Of a stretch of DNA of 64,000 bases, positions 7,714-16,391 are shown in pieces. Position 1 is the stretch's first letter, and each line of letters starts with the position of its first letter. The position numbers were made by a program, and so were the translations under genes. Under the pieces are notes generated by a model. The model saw only the letters and a program-made list of their open reading frames with translations, did not search any database and was not told the DNA's origin. The stretch lies in assembly GCA_044867425.1 (NCBI GenBank), contig JBIOUX010000167.1:32971-96970 (forward strand), read 5' to 3'. This stretch comes from CAWBJP01 sp044867425. Its GTDB lineage: Bacteria; Actinomycetota; Acidimicrobiia; IMCC26256; BP-133.

Positions 7714-8666
7714 CCGGGCCGCGAACCCACCTGGCGCTGGTCGGGCCCACCGCCACGGGGAAATCGGCGCTGGCGATGGCGGCGGCCGCCGAGCTGGGCG
7801 ACGTGGAGATCGTCACCGTCGACTCCATGCAGGTCTACCGGGGCATGGACATCGGCACGGCCAAGCCGACGGCGGCTGAGCGGGCGGCCGTGCCCCACCA
7901 CGTCCTCGACGTGGCCGACCCCATCGACCAGTTCTCCGTCGCCTGCTTCCAGCGGGCGGCCGCCCAGGCCATCGCCGGCATCGAGGCCCGGGGGCACCGC
8001 GCCCTGCTGGTGGGCGGGACTGGCCTGTACTACCAGGCGGTGGTGGACGGTCTCACGCCGCCGGGCCGGGACGCCGCGCTGGCCGAGACCCTCGAGGCCC
8101 GAGCCGAGGACGAGCTCTCGGAGATGTATGCCGAGCTGTCCCGGCTCGACCCGGTGGCCGCCGGCCGCATCGAGCCCGGCAACCGGCGCCGGGTGGTGCG
8201 GGCCCTGGAGGTCACCCTGGCGACCGGCCGGCCCTTCTCGTCCTTCGGCCCGGGGATGTTCGTCCCGCCGGCCGGGGAGGCCGCACCGACCCCCGGGGGG
8301 CGTGGTCTCTCCGTGCGGAGCGTGGGTCTGTGGCTGCCCCGGGCCGTCACCGCCGCTCGCATCACCGAGCGCGTGGTGGCCATGGCCCGCCAGGGACTGG
8401 TGGACGAGGTCCGGCGCCTCGCCGCCGCCCCCGCCGGGCTCTCGCGGACCGCCCGCCAGGCCATCGGCTACAAGGAGATCCTCGACCACCTGGAGGGGAG
8501 GACGACGCTGGAGGCGGCGCTGTCCAAGGCGGCGGACCGCACCCGGGCCCTGGCCCGGCGCCAGCGCATGTGGTTCCGGCGCGACCCCCGCATCCGGTGG
8601 CTGGGGACGGCCGAGAATCCGCTCGCCGTCCTCCCCGCCCTTCTGGCAACGTGGACCCGGTCATGA
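7710..8666 (+). CDS. miaA: tRNA dimethylallyltransferase MiaA
   Basis: Transfers dimethylallyl to A37 of tRNA, making the substrate for MiaB. 318 residues from a TTG that overlaps the miaB stop (TTGA). Features: P-loop GPTATGKS (12-19), DSMQVYRGMDIGTAKP, GGTGLYYQAVVDG and the C-terminal QAIGYKEILDHLEG and RRQRMWFRRDPRIRWL segments. No other start codon fits upstream of the P-loop, so TTG 7710 is secure. An internal Pro/Gly-rich stretch (FVPPAGEAAPTPGGRG) is longer than in most homologues. Confidence 0.93.
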   Translation: MTGPRTHLALVGPTATGKSALAMAAAAELGDVEIVTVDSMQVYRGMDIGTAKPTAAERAAVPHHVLDVADPIDQFSVACFQRAAAQAIAGIEARGHRALLVGGTGLYYQAVVDGLTPPGRDAALAETLEARAEDELSEMYAELSRLDPVAAGRIEPGNRRRVVRALEVTLATGRPFSSFGPGMFVPPAGEAAPTPGGRGLSVRSVGLWLPRAVTAARITERVVAMARQGLVDEVRRLAAAPAGLSRTARQAIGYKEILDHLEGRTTLEAALSKAADRTRALARRQRMWFRRDPRIRWLGTAENPLAVLPALLATWTRS

Positions 8667-9601
8667 CCACGCTCCATCTCTCCAAGCTCCACGCCACCGC
8701 CAACGACTTCCTGGTGCTGGCCGACCTCGAGGCCGCCTTCGGCCCCGCCGGGCACGGGGGTGCGGGGGTGTCCCCCGGAGGCACAGCGCGCCTGTCGCCC
8801 GCCCTGCGGGCCGCCCTGTGCGACCGTCGCCGGGGCATCGGCGCCGATGGATTCATCCGACTCCTGCCCGGCGGCGACGGGGCCGACTGCGCCATGGAGC
8901 TCACCAACGCCGACGGCGGCCTGGCCGAGATCAGCGGCAACGGCCTGCGTTGCCTGGCTTGGGTGGCCGCCGCCCACGGCCTGGGCGCGGACGGCCGGAT
9001 GGTGGTCGACACCGCCGCCGGACCCCGTCACATCACGTTCACCCGCCGCCCCGACACCGGCGAGGTCGACTTCGCCGAGGTGGACATGGGGGCTGTGACC
9101 TTCGTGCCCGGCGACATCCCCCTCGACGCCCCCGACCCCTTCGACCTCGAGGCGGTGGTCGATGGCGTGGTCTATCGGGGCGACGCCGCCGGCGCCGGCA
9201 ACCCGCACTTCGTCCTCCTGGTCGACGACCCGGCCACTGTCCCCCTGGACCGCCATGGGCCGGTGCTCGAGACCGACGCCCGCTTCCCCCGCCGCACCAA
9301 CGTGGAGATGGTCGCCGCCCGGGCCGGCGGCCTGCACATGCGGGTCTGGGAGCGGGGGGTGGGAGAGACCGCCTCCTGCGGATCGGGGGCCTGCGCGGCG
9401 GCCGCCGTCGCCCACCGCCGGGGCCTGGTGCCCGCCCGTTCGGTGGTGGCCGTGCCCGGCGGGGAGCTGAGTGTGGAGGTGGGCGACACGGTGCGCCTCG
9501 GCGGTCCCGTCGTCCACGTGTTCGACGTGGACATCGACCTCGAGCGGTTCCCCGAGAACCCCGGGGCCCGGGGTGTCCCCGAGAACATGGAGATCCCATG
9601 A
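8663..9601 (+). CDS. dapF: Diaminopimelate epimerase, first catalytic Cys replaced by Ser
   Basis: Converts LL- to meso-diaminopimelate for lysine and peptidoglycan. 312 residues; ATG overlaps the miaA stop (ATGA). The fold motifs are present (RRRGIGADGFIRLLP, GNPHFVLLVDD, ERGVGETASCGSGACAAA). The second catalytic cysteine is C239. The position of the first, normally the Cys of xCGNGxRC, reads ISGNGLRC, so it is Ser91, with C97 nearby. Two copies of the CGGGGTGTCCCCG palindrome lie inside the gene: one encodes GAGVSPGG (about residues 34-40), the other the C-terminal tail PGARGVPEN. It belongs with dapC, dapD and dapE just downstream. Confidence 0.88.
   Translation: MTTLHLSKLHATANDFLVLADLEAAFGPAGHGGAGVSPGGTARLSPALRAALCDRRRGIGADGFIRLLPGGDGADCAMELTNADGGLAEISGNGLRCLAWVAAAHGLGADGRMVVDTAAGPRHITFTRRPDTGEVDFAEVDMGAVTFVPGDIPLDAPDPFDLEAVVDGVVYRGDAAGAGNPHFVLLVDDPATVPLDRHGPVLETDARFPRRTNVEMVAARAGGLHMRVWERGVGETASCGSGACAAAAVAHRRGLVPARSVVAVPGGELSVEVGDTVRLGGPVVHVFDVDIDLERFPENPGARGVPENMEIP
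8763..8777 (+). repeat. Palindromic element copy in dapF (N-terminal part)
   Basis: CGGGGGTGTCCCCCG, a 6-3-6 palindrome within dapF and in phase. Flanking bases GGGGGTGC resemble those of the copy at 58241. It encodes GVSPG in a region where epimerases normally have a short loop. Confidence 0.6.
9561..9582 (+). repeat. Palindromic element copy at the dapF 3' end
   Basis: Identical over 22 bases to 31528-31549 inside hrpA. The core is CGGGGTGTCCCCG. It encodes GARGVPE in the C-terminal tail of DapF, past the end of the conserved fold. Confidence 0.8.
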
Positions 9602-10896
9602 CCCCGCCCCAGGGACGCCAGCGCCGCCGGCTCACGGCCACCGAAGTCGACCTCGGGGTCGTCCGCCAGCGCGCCCTGCTGGTGGGCGTGGACGGCGACT
9701 CCATCGAAGAGGCGGAAGTCTCCCTGGACGAGCTCGCCCTGCTTACCGACACGGCTGGAGCCGACCCGGTGGAGCGGGCGGCGCAGCGGCGCGAGACCCC
9801 CGATCCCGCCACCTACATCGGCAAGGGCAAGGCGGCCGAGCTGGCCGACCTGGCCGAGGTCCTGGACATCGACGTGGTCGTCTTCGACGTGGATCTCTCG
9901 CCCGCCCAGCAGCGCAACCTGGAGAAGCTCTTCGAACGGGATGTCGTCGACCGCGAGGCCGTGATCCTCGACATCTTCGCCCAGCACGCCCACAGCCGGG
10001 CCGGCATGCTCCAGGTCGAGCTGGCCCAGCTGCGCTACCGGCTCCCCCGGCTGCGGGGCCGGGGCGTGCAGATGAGCCGCCAGGAGGGCGGCATCGGCGC
10101 CAAGCGGGGCCCCGGCGAGACGAAGCTGGAGGTCGACCGGCGCCGCATCCTGTCCCGCATCGCCAAGCTGGAGCGGGAGCTGGCCGAGGTGGCCAAGAAC
10201 CGCACCACCCAGCGCAAGGCCCGTCGCAAGGCCGAGCACCCCCAGGTGGCGCTGGTGGGCTACACCAACGCCGGCAAGTCGACGCTCCTCAACCACCTCA
10301 CCGGCGCCGGGGTGCTGGTCGAGGACCGGCTCTTCTCCACGCTCGACTCCACCGTCCGCCGCCTGACCCTCCCCGGCGGGGAGACCGTGCTCGTCTCCGA
10401 CACGGTGGGGTTCGTGCGCAAGTTGCCCCATCAACTGGTGGAGTCGTTCCGCTCCACGCTGGAGGAGGTGCGCGACGCCGACATCGTCCTCCACGTGGTG
10501 GATGCCTCCGTGGCCGATCCCGGGCGCCAGATCCGGGCGGTGCGGGCCGTCCTGGCCGAGATCGATGCCGGTGACATCCCCGAGCTCATGGTCATCAACA
10601 AGATCGACGTGGCCGATCCCGAGGCCGTCGCCGATCTGGTGGACGACAACGGAGCGGTGGCCATCTCGGCCGTCTCCGGCGAGGGCACCGACAAGCTCCT
10701 CGAGACCCTGGGCGCCCGCCTGCGGGCCCTGAACGCGGTGGTGGAGCTGACCGTGCCCTACGACCGGGGTGATGTGATCGCCGCCCTGCACCGGGAGGGC
10801 GAGGTCCTCGTCGAGGTCCACGACGAGTCGGGCAGCCGCATCCGGGCCCGCCTTCCCCGCCAGGGGCTGGAGCGTTTCGCGCCATACATGGCCTAG
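9598..10896 (+). CDS. hflX: Ribosome-associated GTPase HflX
   Basis: 432-residue GTPase that splits stalled or inactive 70S ribosomes. The N-terminal HflX domain (DPATYIGKGKAAEL, FDVDLSPAQQRNLE, RAGMLQVELAQLRYRLPRL, GGIGAKRGPGETKLEVDRR) precedes a coiled linker and the G domain with G1 GYTNAGKS (221-228), G3 DTVGF, G4 NKID and G5 ISAVSG. The ATG overlaps the dapF stop (ATGA), completing the miaB-miaA-dapF-hflX run. Nothing unusual is seen. Confidence 0.95.
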   Translation: MTPPQGRQRRRLTATEVDLGVVRQRALLVGVDGDSIEEAEVSLDELALLTDTAGADPVERAAQRRETPDPATYIGKGKAAELADLAEVLDIDVVVFDVDLSPAQQRNLEKLFERDVVDREAVILDIFAQHAHSRAGMLQVELAQLRYRLPRLRGRGVQMSRQEGGIGAKRGPGETKLEVDRRRILSRIAKLERELAEVAKNRTTQRKARRKAEHPQVALVGYTNAGKSTLLNHLTGAGVLVEDRLFSTLDSTVRRLTLPGGETVLVSDTVGFVRKLPHQLVESFRSTLEEVRDADIVLHVVDASVADPGRQIRAVRAVLAEIDAGDIPELMVINKIDVADPEAVADLVDDNGAVAISAVSGEGTDKLLETLGARLRALNAVVELTVPYDRGDVIAALHREGEVLVEVHDESGSRIRARLPRQGLERFAPYMA

Positions 10897-10909
10897 GCTT
10901 TTCAGTTCC

Positions 10910-12115
10910 ATGTTTGCTGCCGATTCCTCGCGCGGCTTCGTGCCGCCTCCCTATCCCTACGCCCGCCTCGACGACCTGCGCCGCCAGGCGGCCGCCGTCG
11001 AGGGCGGGATCGTCGACCTATCGGTGGGCACGCCCTGCGATCCGGTCCCGCCGGCGGTGGCCGCCGCCCTGGCCGACGCCGGCCCCCGCTGGGCCGGATA
11101 CCCCTCGGCGGTGGGCCTGCCCCCGCTGCGGGAGGCGGCGGCGGGCTGGATCGAGCGCCGCTTCGGTGTCACCCTCGACCCCGCCCAGGTGGTGGCCTGC
11201 ACCGGCACCAAGGAGCTGGTGGCCTCGCTGCCCCACGTGCTGGCCCTGCGGGACCGGTCGCGGGACACGGTGCTCTACCCGGCGGTCTCCTACCCGACCT
11301 ACGAGATGGGGGCCATCCTGGCCGGCTTGCGGGCCGTGCCCGTCCCCCTCACCAAAGACTGGCACCTCGACCTCACGGCCGTGGCCGAGGAAGACGCCGC
11401 CCGAGCCCTGCTGCTGTGGGTCAACGAGCCCGGCAACCCCACCGGCTCGGCCGCCAAGACCGCCGACCTGGCCGCCACGGTCGATTGGGCCCGGGCCCGA
11501 GGCATCATCGTGGCCAGCGACGAGTGCTACGTGGAGTTCACCTACAACGCCTTCGGCCGGCCCACGACCGGAGCCACCGCGCTGTCCGCCGGAGAGGACG
11601 GAGTGCTGGTGGTCCACTCCCTGTCCAAGCGCTCCAACATGGCCGGCTACCGCTGCGGCTTCCTGGCCGGCGACGGCGAACTCGTCGCCTACATCGGCCA
11701 GGTCCGCACCCACGCCGGGTGCATGGTGCCCGGCCCGGTGCAGGCCGCCGCCACCGTGGCCTGGGCCGATGACGACCACGTGGAGCTCCAACAGCTCATC
11801 TACGGGGAGCGGCGGGCCTACGCCCGGTCCCGCCTGCGCCAGGCCGGCCTGGACGAAGCCGGCGGTCCCGCCACCTTCTACCTGTGGGCCGGCTCCAAGA
11901 ACGATGAGGACGGGTGGACCATGGCCGCCCGCCTGGCCGCCACCGGCACCCTCGTCTCCCCCGGCGACCTCTACGGTCCCGCCGGCGCACCCCACATCCG
12001 TATCGCCCTCGTCCATCCCCTGGACCGGCTGCAGCTGGCCTTCGACCGCCTGGCCGGCGAGGTCAAGCGCCGCGCCGGCGTGCGGGGCGTTCCGTCGAAG
12101 AGAGCCGCGCCGTGA
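10910..12115 (+). CDS. dapC: Succinyldiaminopimelate transaminase
   Basis: Fold-type I PLP aminotransferase of 401 residues. Motifs: YPSAVGLPPLREAAAGWI, NEPGNPTG, SDECYVEF, and the PLP lysine in HSLSKRSNMAGYRCGF near residue 240. It should transfer amino groups from glutamate to N-succinyl-2-amino-6-ketopimelate. The name is supported by context: dapD overlaps its stop codon and dapE follows. There is no Shine-Dalgarno sequence before ATG 10910; a TAGGCT at 10893-10898 suggests a very short leader. The C-terminus GVRGVPSKRAAP looks like a decayed copy of the GVRGVPEGH repeat found at the start of dapD. Confidence 0.88.
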   Translation: MFAADSSRGFVPPPYPYARLDDLRRQAAAVEGGIVDLSVGTPCDPVPPAVAAALADAGPRWAGYPSAVGLPPLREAAAGWIERRFGVTLDPAQVVACTGTKELVASLPHVLALRDRSRDTVLYPAVSYPTYEMGAILAGLRAVPVPLTKDWHLDLTAVAEEDAARALLLWVNEPGNPTGSAAKTADLAATVDWARARGIIVASDECYVEFTYNAFGRPTTGATALSAGEDGVLVVHSLSKRSNMAGYRCGFLAGDGELVAYIGQVRTHAGCMVPGPVQAAATVAWADDDHVELQQLIYGERRAYARSRLRQAGLDEAGGPATFYLWAGSKNDEDGWTMAARLAATGTLVSPGDLYGPAGAPHIRIALVHPLDRLQLAFDRLAGEVKRRAGVRGVPSKRAAP

Positions 12116-12993
12116 GCCCCGGGGTTCGGGGTGTCCCCGAAGGACACGGGGTTCGGGGTGTCCCCGAAGGACACGATGAGTTGGCCAAGCTGATCACCGC
12201 CGCCTGGGAGGCCAAGGACGACCCGGCCGGGCTCGCCCCCGAGGTCCCCGGCCTGGTGGCCGACGCCGTCGACCTGCTCGACTCCGGTCAGGTCCGGGTG
12301 GCCGAGGTGGTCGACGGCCAGGTCGTGGTCCACGAGTGGCTGAAGCTCGCCATCCTCCTCTGCTTCCGCACCCGGGGCCTGGAGACCATCGAACTCGGGC
12401 CGTTCGAGTACTGCGACCGCATCCCGCTCAAGCGCGACTACGCCGCCGCCCGGGTGCGGGTGGTCCCCGGGGCCTCCGCCCGCTGGGGCGCCTACCTCGC
12501 CCCCGGGGTCACCCTCATGCCGTCCTACGTCAACATCGGCGCCCGCGTCGGCGAGGGCACCCTGGTGGACACCTGGGCCACGGTGGGCTCCTGCGCCCAG
12601 ATCGGCTCCGGTGTCCACCTCTCGGGGGGCGTGGGTATCGGCGGGGTCCTGGAACCGCCCCAGGCCGCCCCGGTGGTCATCGAGGACGACGTCTTCGTCG
12701 GCTCCCGCTCCATCGTGGTGGACGGAGCCCGGATCCGCCGGGGGGCCAAGCTGGGTGCCGGTGTCGTCCTCACCTCCTCCGTGCCGGTGATCGACGCCCA
12801 GACGGGCGACGAGCTGGCCCGGGGTGAGATCCCCGAGCGGGCGGTGGCCGTCCCCGCCACCCGGGCCCGCGCCTTCCCCGGGGGCGAGTTCGGCCTGGCC
12901 TGCGTCCTGGTGCTGCGGACCCTGGCCGTCGGTGAGGAGCACGACAAGCTGGCCCTGAACGCCGTCCTCCGGGAGCACGGCCTCGCTCAATGA
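12112..12993 (+). CDS. dapD: Tetrahydrodipicolinate N-succinyltransferase
   Basis: Left-handed beta-helix succinyltransferase of 293 residues. The core follows the family closely (LLDSGQVRVAEVVDGQVVVHEWLK, LMPSYVNIGARVGEGTLVDT, WATVGSCAQIG, HLSGGVGIGGVLEP). GTG 12112 overlaps the dapC stop (GTGA). The first 20 residues are two exact 9-residue repeats (GVRGVPEGH) encoded by a 27-bp tandem of the palindromic element, directly before the normal beginning (DELAKLITAAWE). No ATG or GTG lies between the repeats and the conserved start; a TTG at 12181 is the only in-frame alternative that would exclude them. It succinylates tetrahydrodipicolinate in the DAP pathway. Confidence 0.9.
   Translation: MSPGVRGVPEGHGVRGVPEGHDELAKLITAAWEAKDDPAGLAPEVPGLVADAVDLLDSGQVRVAEVVDGQVVVHEWLKLAILLCFRTRGLETIELGPFEYCDRIPLKRDYAAARVRVVPGASARWGAYLAPGVTLMPSYVNIGARVGEGTLVDTWATVGSCAQIGSGVHLSGGVGIGGVLEPPQAAPVVIEDDVFVGSRSIVVDGARIRRGAKLGAGVVLTSSVPVIDAQTGDELARGEIPERAVAVPATRARAFPGGEFGLACVLVLRTLAVGEEHDKLALNAVLREHGLAQ
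12121..12174 (+). repeat. Tandem palindromic elements at the dapD 5' end
   Basis: Two exact 27-base units (12121-12147 and 12148-12174), each containing TTCGGGGTGTCCCCGAA. The unit is nine codons, so the tandem stays in phase and adds GVRGVPEGH twice to the DapD N-terminus. A degenerate relative (12085-12106) ends the preceding dapC gene. Confidence 0.85.
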
Positions 12994-12995
12994 CT

Positions 12996-13053
12996 ATGGC
13001 TCTTCGCCTGGCGGCTCATCGCTGTGCGGCTGGGGACCCCAGCCCCAGCCGCC
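12996..13053 (+). repeat. 58-bp interspersed repeat, copy 2 (upstream of dapE)
   Basis: Lies 2 bases after the dapD stop and 36 bases before the dapE GTG. The hairpin arms are GCGGCTGGGG (13025-13034 region) and CCCCAGCCGC. Relative to copy 1, both arms change together, keeping the pair. See 689 and 17145. Confidence 0.8.
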
Positions 13054-13089
13054 GCGCCCGGGCTGCGCCAGTACCGGGGAGGCTCAGAG

Positions 13090-14160
13090 GTGGGTGACCT
13101 GTCAATCCCCGCCGGCGACCTGCTCGGCCTGACCGCCGCCCTGTGCGCCGTGCCCTCGGTGAGCCGTCACGAGGAGGACCTGGCCGCGGCGGTGGAGGTT
13201 CGCCTGGCCGCCTGCGCCCTCCACGTGGAACGGGTGGGGAACACCGTCGTGGCCCGCACCCAGGCCGGACGGGATCGCCGGGTGGTGCTGGCCGGGCATC
13301 TGGACACCGTGCCGCCCAACGGCAACGAGGTGCCGAAAGTGGAAGGCGACACCCTCTACGGCCTGGGCGCCGCCGACATGAAGGGCGGACTGGCGGTGCT
13401 CCTGCGCCTGGCCGAGGAGGTGGCGCCGGCCGCCCGCTTCGACGTGACCCTCGTCTTCTACGAGAGCGAGGAGATCGCCGACGAGTACAACGGGCTGCGC
13501 CACCTCTTCGAGGTCCGCCCCGACCTGGTGGCGGGCGACTTCGCCGTCCTCCTCGAACCCACCGACAACTGGCTCGAGGCCGGCTGCCAGGGTTCGATCC
13601 GTCTCGAGGCCACCTTCACCGGGGAGCGGGCTCACACCGCCCGGCCCTGGCGGGGGCGCAACGCCGTTCACCGGGCGGCACCCGTCCTCAGCCGCCTGGC
13701 CGGCCACCAGCCCCCCGAGATCGAGGTGGACGGGCTGTGCTTCCGCCAGGCCCTCCAGGTCGTCGACATCCACGGCGGGGTGGCGGGCAACGTGGTGCCC
13801 GACCGCTGCACCATCGCCGTCAACCGCCGCTACGCCCCCAGCCTCAGCCTGGAGGAGGTGGAGGCCGAGGTGCGGGCCCTGCTCGCCGGCGCCGACGAGG
13901 TGGCGCTGACCTCAGTGTCGCCCGCCGCCCACCCCAACCTGTCCGACCCGCTGGTGGCCGAGTTCGCCGCCAGCCTCGGGGTCCCGGTGCGGCCCAAGCT
14001 GGGCTGGACCGACGTGGCCCGGTTCAGCGCCCACGGCGTGCCGGCGGTGAACTTCGGGCCCGGCGATCCCGAGGTGTCCCACACCGCCGGCGAACACGTC
14101 AGCCGATCGTCACTCGAGGCCTGCCATCAGGCGCTGGCCCGGTTCCTTTCGCCCACCTGA
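13090..14160 (+). CDS. dapE: Succinyl-diaminopimelate desuccinylase
   Basis: M20-family metallopeptidase of 356 residues. Metal and catalytic motifs: GHLDTVP, YGLGAADMKGG, FYESEEI (Glu pair), and the dimerisation/second-half motifs HTARPWRGRNAVHRA and HGGVAGNVVPD. GTG 13090, behind GGGAGGCTCAG, gives the usual family N-terminus (DLLGLTAALCAVPSVS); an upstream GTG at 13024 lies inside the 58-bp repeat and is unlikely. It releases LL-diaminopimelate, the substrate of DapF. Confidence 0.92.
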   Translation: MGDLSIPAGDLLGLTAALCAVPSVSRHEEDLAAAVEVRLAACALHVERVGNTVVARTQAGRDRRVVLAGHLDTVPPNGNEVPKVEGDTLYGLGAADMKGGLAVLLRLAEEVAPAARFDVTLVFYESEEIADEYNGLRHLFEVRPDLVAGDFAVLLEPTDNWLEAGCQGSIRLEATFTGERAHTARPWRGRNAVHRAAPVLSRLAGHQPPEIEVDGLCFRQALQVVDIHGGVAGNVVPDRCTIAVNRRYAPSLSLEEVEAEVRALLAGADEVALTSVSPAAHPNLSDPLVAEFAASLGVPVRPKLGWTDVARFSAHGVPAVNFGPGDPEVSHTAGEHVSRSSLEACHQALARFLSPT

Positions 14161-16391
14161 GGAGCACCGACACGGACGACGCCACCCGCGCCCGCCTCGA
14201 GGAGCTCGAAGCCGAACGCCGCTTCGTAGCCGGGCTCTACGAGCTGCTCGACCAGCATCGGGCCCGGACCTCCCAGCACCTGTCGTCGGTCTACGGGTCC
14301 TCGGCGGCGGGCACCCCCCAGTGGCGCAGCGAGCGCGATGCCCTGGCGGTGTCCTTCGAGAAACGTCTGGCGGGGATGACCATCGGCGACCTGCCGCTGT
14401 GCTTCGGGCGGCTCGACATGGTCGCCGGCGGTCGCTTCCACGTCGGCCGCCTGGCCCTCTCCGACGAGCACCACGAGCCCCTGCTGGTCGACTGGCGGGC
14501 GCCGGCGGCCCAGCCCTTCTACCAGGCCACGGCCGGCGACCCCCAGGGCGTGGTCCGCCGCCGGCACCTCCTGACCCGGGGCCGGGAGGTGATCAGCCTC
14601 GACGACGAGGTCTTCGATCTCGACTCCCTCTCCGAGGAGGAACGGGCCGGCCTCCAGGGCGACGCCGCCCTGCTGGCCGCCCTGGGCCGGGAGCGCACCG
14701 GCCGGATGGGCGACATCGTGGCCACCATCCAGGCCGACCAGGACCGGATCATCCGCTCCGACCTGGGCGGCGCCCTGGTGGTGCAGGGCGGTCCGGGAAC
14801 CGGGAAGACGGCCGTGGCGCTGCACCGGGCCGCCTATCTCCTGTACACCCACCGCCGCCAACTGGCCGGCAGCGGCGTCCTCATCGTCGGTCCCAACGGC
14901 GTGTTCCTGCGCTACATCGAGCAGGTGCTGCCCTCCCTGGGCGAGACCGGAGCCCTCCTGGTCACGCCCGGCGAGCTGTTCCCCGGCGTGACCGCCCGGC
15001 GAAGCGACCCACCGGCCGTGGCCCGGGTGAAGGGCGACCTGCGGATGGTCGACGTGCTGCGCAAGGCGGTGGCCGATCGCCAGCGCCTCCCCCGCCTGGA
15101 CCTCACCGTCGACTTCGAGGGGCAGCGCCTGCGGCTCGACCGGCGGACGGCCCGGAGCATCCGGGCCGCGGCCCGGCGCAGCCGCCGGCCCCACAACCGG
15201 GCCCGGGAGGTGGTGGAGCGCCTGGTCCTCGAGGCCCTGGCCGCCCAGCTGGAGGAGCCGGCGCGCCGGGGGGAGGTGCGCCGGACCCGGGCCTTCAAGG
15301 AGGTGATGGAGCGCCTCTGGCCCCTCCTCAGTCCCCAGGAGCTGCTCAACGACCTCTTCGGCTTCCCCGCCCTGCTGCGGTCGGCGGCTCCGGATCTGAG
15401 CGCGGCGGAGCGGGAGGCGCTGGCCCGGCCCCGGCAGCGCAACGCCGCCGATGTCGATTGGTCGGTGGAGGACGTCGCCCTCCTGGACGAGGCGGCGGAG
15501 ATCCTGGGTACGCCCGCCACCGGGCGACGCCGGCGGCGCCGCGGGGATGCCCAGGAGGCGTACGCCCGCAGGGTCCTGGCCGGGCTGGACCTCGGGTTCC
15601 CGGTCGACGCCGAGGCCATGGCCGCCCGCTACGCCGGGGAGAAGGGCCCCGAGCCGCTGTCGGAGCGGGCCCGGGCCGACCGGACGTGGGCCTTCGGCCA
15701 CGTCATCGTGGACGAGGCCCAGGAGCTCTCCCCCATGGTGTGGCGGGTGCTGTTCCGGCGCTGCCCGTCGCGGTCGATGACCATCGTCGGTGACCTGGCC
15801 CAGGCCGGGGTGGCCTGGCGGCCGTCGAGCTGGGCGGAGGTGCTCGACCGTCACGCCCGGGGCCGCTGGCGGGTCTCCGAGCTCACCGTCAACTACCGGA
15901 CCCCCCGGGAGATCATGGACGTGGCGGCCACGGTCCTGGCGGCCAGCGATCCGGGCGTGGAGCCGCCGGTGTCCATGCGCGACGGCGGCGAGGAGCCCTG
16001 GGCCCGGCAGCTGGACACGCCGCTCGACGGGCAGCTGGTCGACGTCGTGCGCCGGGAACTGGACGTCATCGGGACCGGCCGCCTGGCCGTCCTCACGCCC
16101 GCGGCCCGGCGCGACGAGGTGGAGTCGGCGGTGCGGGGGGCGCTGCCCGAGGCGGTGGCCGGGGGCGTGCTCGACTCACCGGTGGCCGTGCTGGCCGTGA
16201 AGGAGGCCAAGGGCCTCGAGTTCGACTCGGTGGTGCTGGTGGAACCGGGCGAGATCGTGGACGAGTCCGAGCGGGGGCTGTCGGACCTCTACGTCGCCCT
16301 CACCCGGGCCACCCGCCGCCTCGGCGTCCTCCACTCCCAGCCGCTTCCCGAGGTGCTCGGTGGGCTCACCGGGAACGGCGGCGCTCAGTAG
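14157..16391 (+). CDS. helD: HelD-like RNA polymerase-recycling helicase
   Basis: UvrD/Rep-like superfamily 1 ATPase of about 744 residues with the layout of actinobacterial HelD: an N-terminal coiled region (RARLEELEAERRFVAGLYELLD), YFGRLD-like and DWRAPAAQPFYQAT motifs, Walker A GGPGTGKT near residue 212, a long insertion, DEAQELS Walker B near 518 and the C-terminal motifs VKEAKGLEFDSVVLVEP and LYVALTRATRRL. Such proteins remove stalled RNA polymerase from DNA. No ATG, GTG or TTG exists in frame upstream of the conserved N-terminus; CTG 14157 (overlapping the dapE stop) is the best guess, so the start is uncertain. Its 3' end overlaps the convergent lexA by 7 bases. Confidence 0.85.
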   Translation: MRSTDTDDATRARLEELEAERRFVAGLYELLDQHRARTSQHLSSVYGSSAAGTPQWRSERDALAVSFEKRLAGMTIGDLPLCFGRLDMVAGGRFHVGRLALSDEHHEPLLVDWRAPAAQPFYQATAGDPQGVVRRRHLLTRGREVISLDDEVFDLDSLSEEERAGLQGDAALLAALGRERTGRMGDIVATIQADQDRIIRSDLGGALVVQGGPGTGKTAVALHRAAYLLYTHRRQLAGSGVLIVGPNGVFLRYIEQVLPSLGETGALLVTPGELFPGVTARRSDPPAVARVKGDLRMVDVLRKAVADRQRLPRLDLTVDFEGQRLRLDRRTARSIRAAARRSRRPHNRAREVVERLVLEALAAQLEEPARRGEVRRTRAFKEVMERLWPLLSPQELLNDLFGFPALLRSAAPDLSAAEREALARPRQRNAADVDWSVEDVALLDEAAEILGTPATGRRRRRRGDAQEAYARRVLAGLDLGFPVDAEAMAARYAGEKGPEPLSERARADRTWAFGHVIVDEAQELSPMVWRVLFRRCPSRSMTIVGDLAQAGVAWRPSSWAEVLDRHARGRWRVSELTVNYRTPREIMDVAATVLAASDPGVEPPVSMRDGGEEPWARQLDTPLDGQLVDVVRRELDVIGTGRLAVLTPAARRDEVESAVRGALPEAVAGGVLDSPVAVLAVKEAKGLEFDSVVLVEPGEIVDESERGLSDLYVALTRATRRLGVLHSQPLPEVLGGLTGNGGAQ

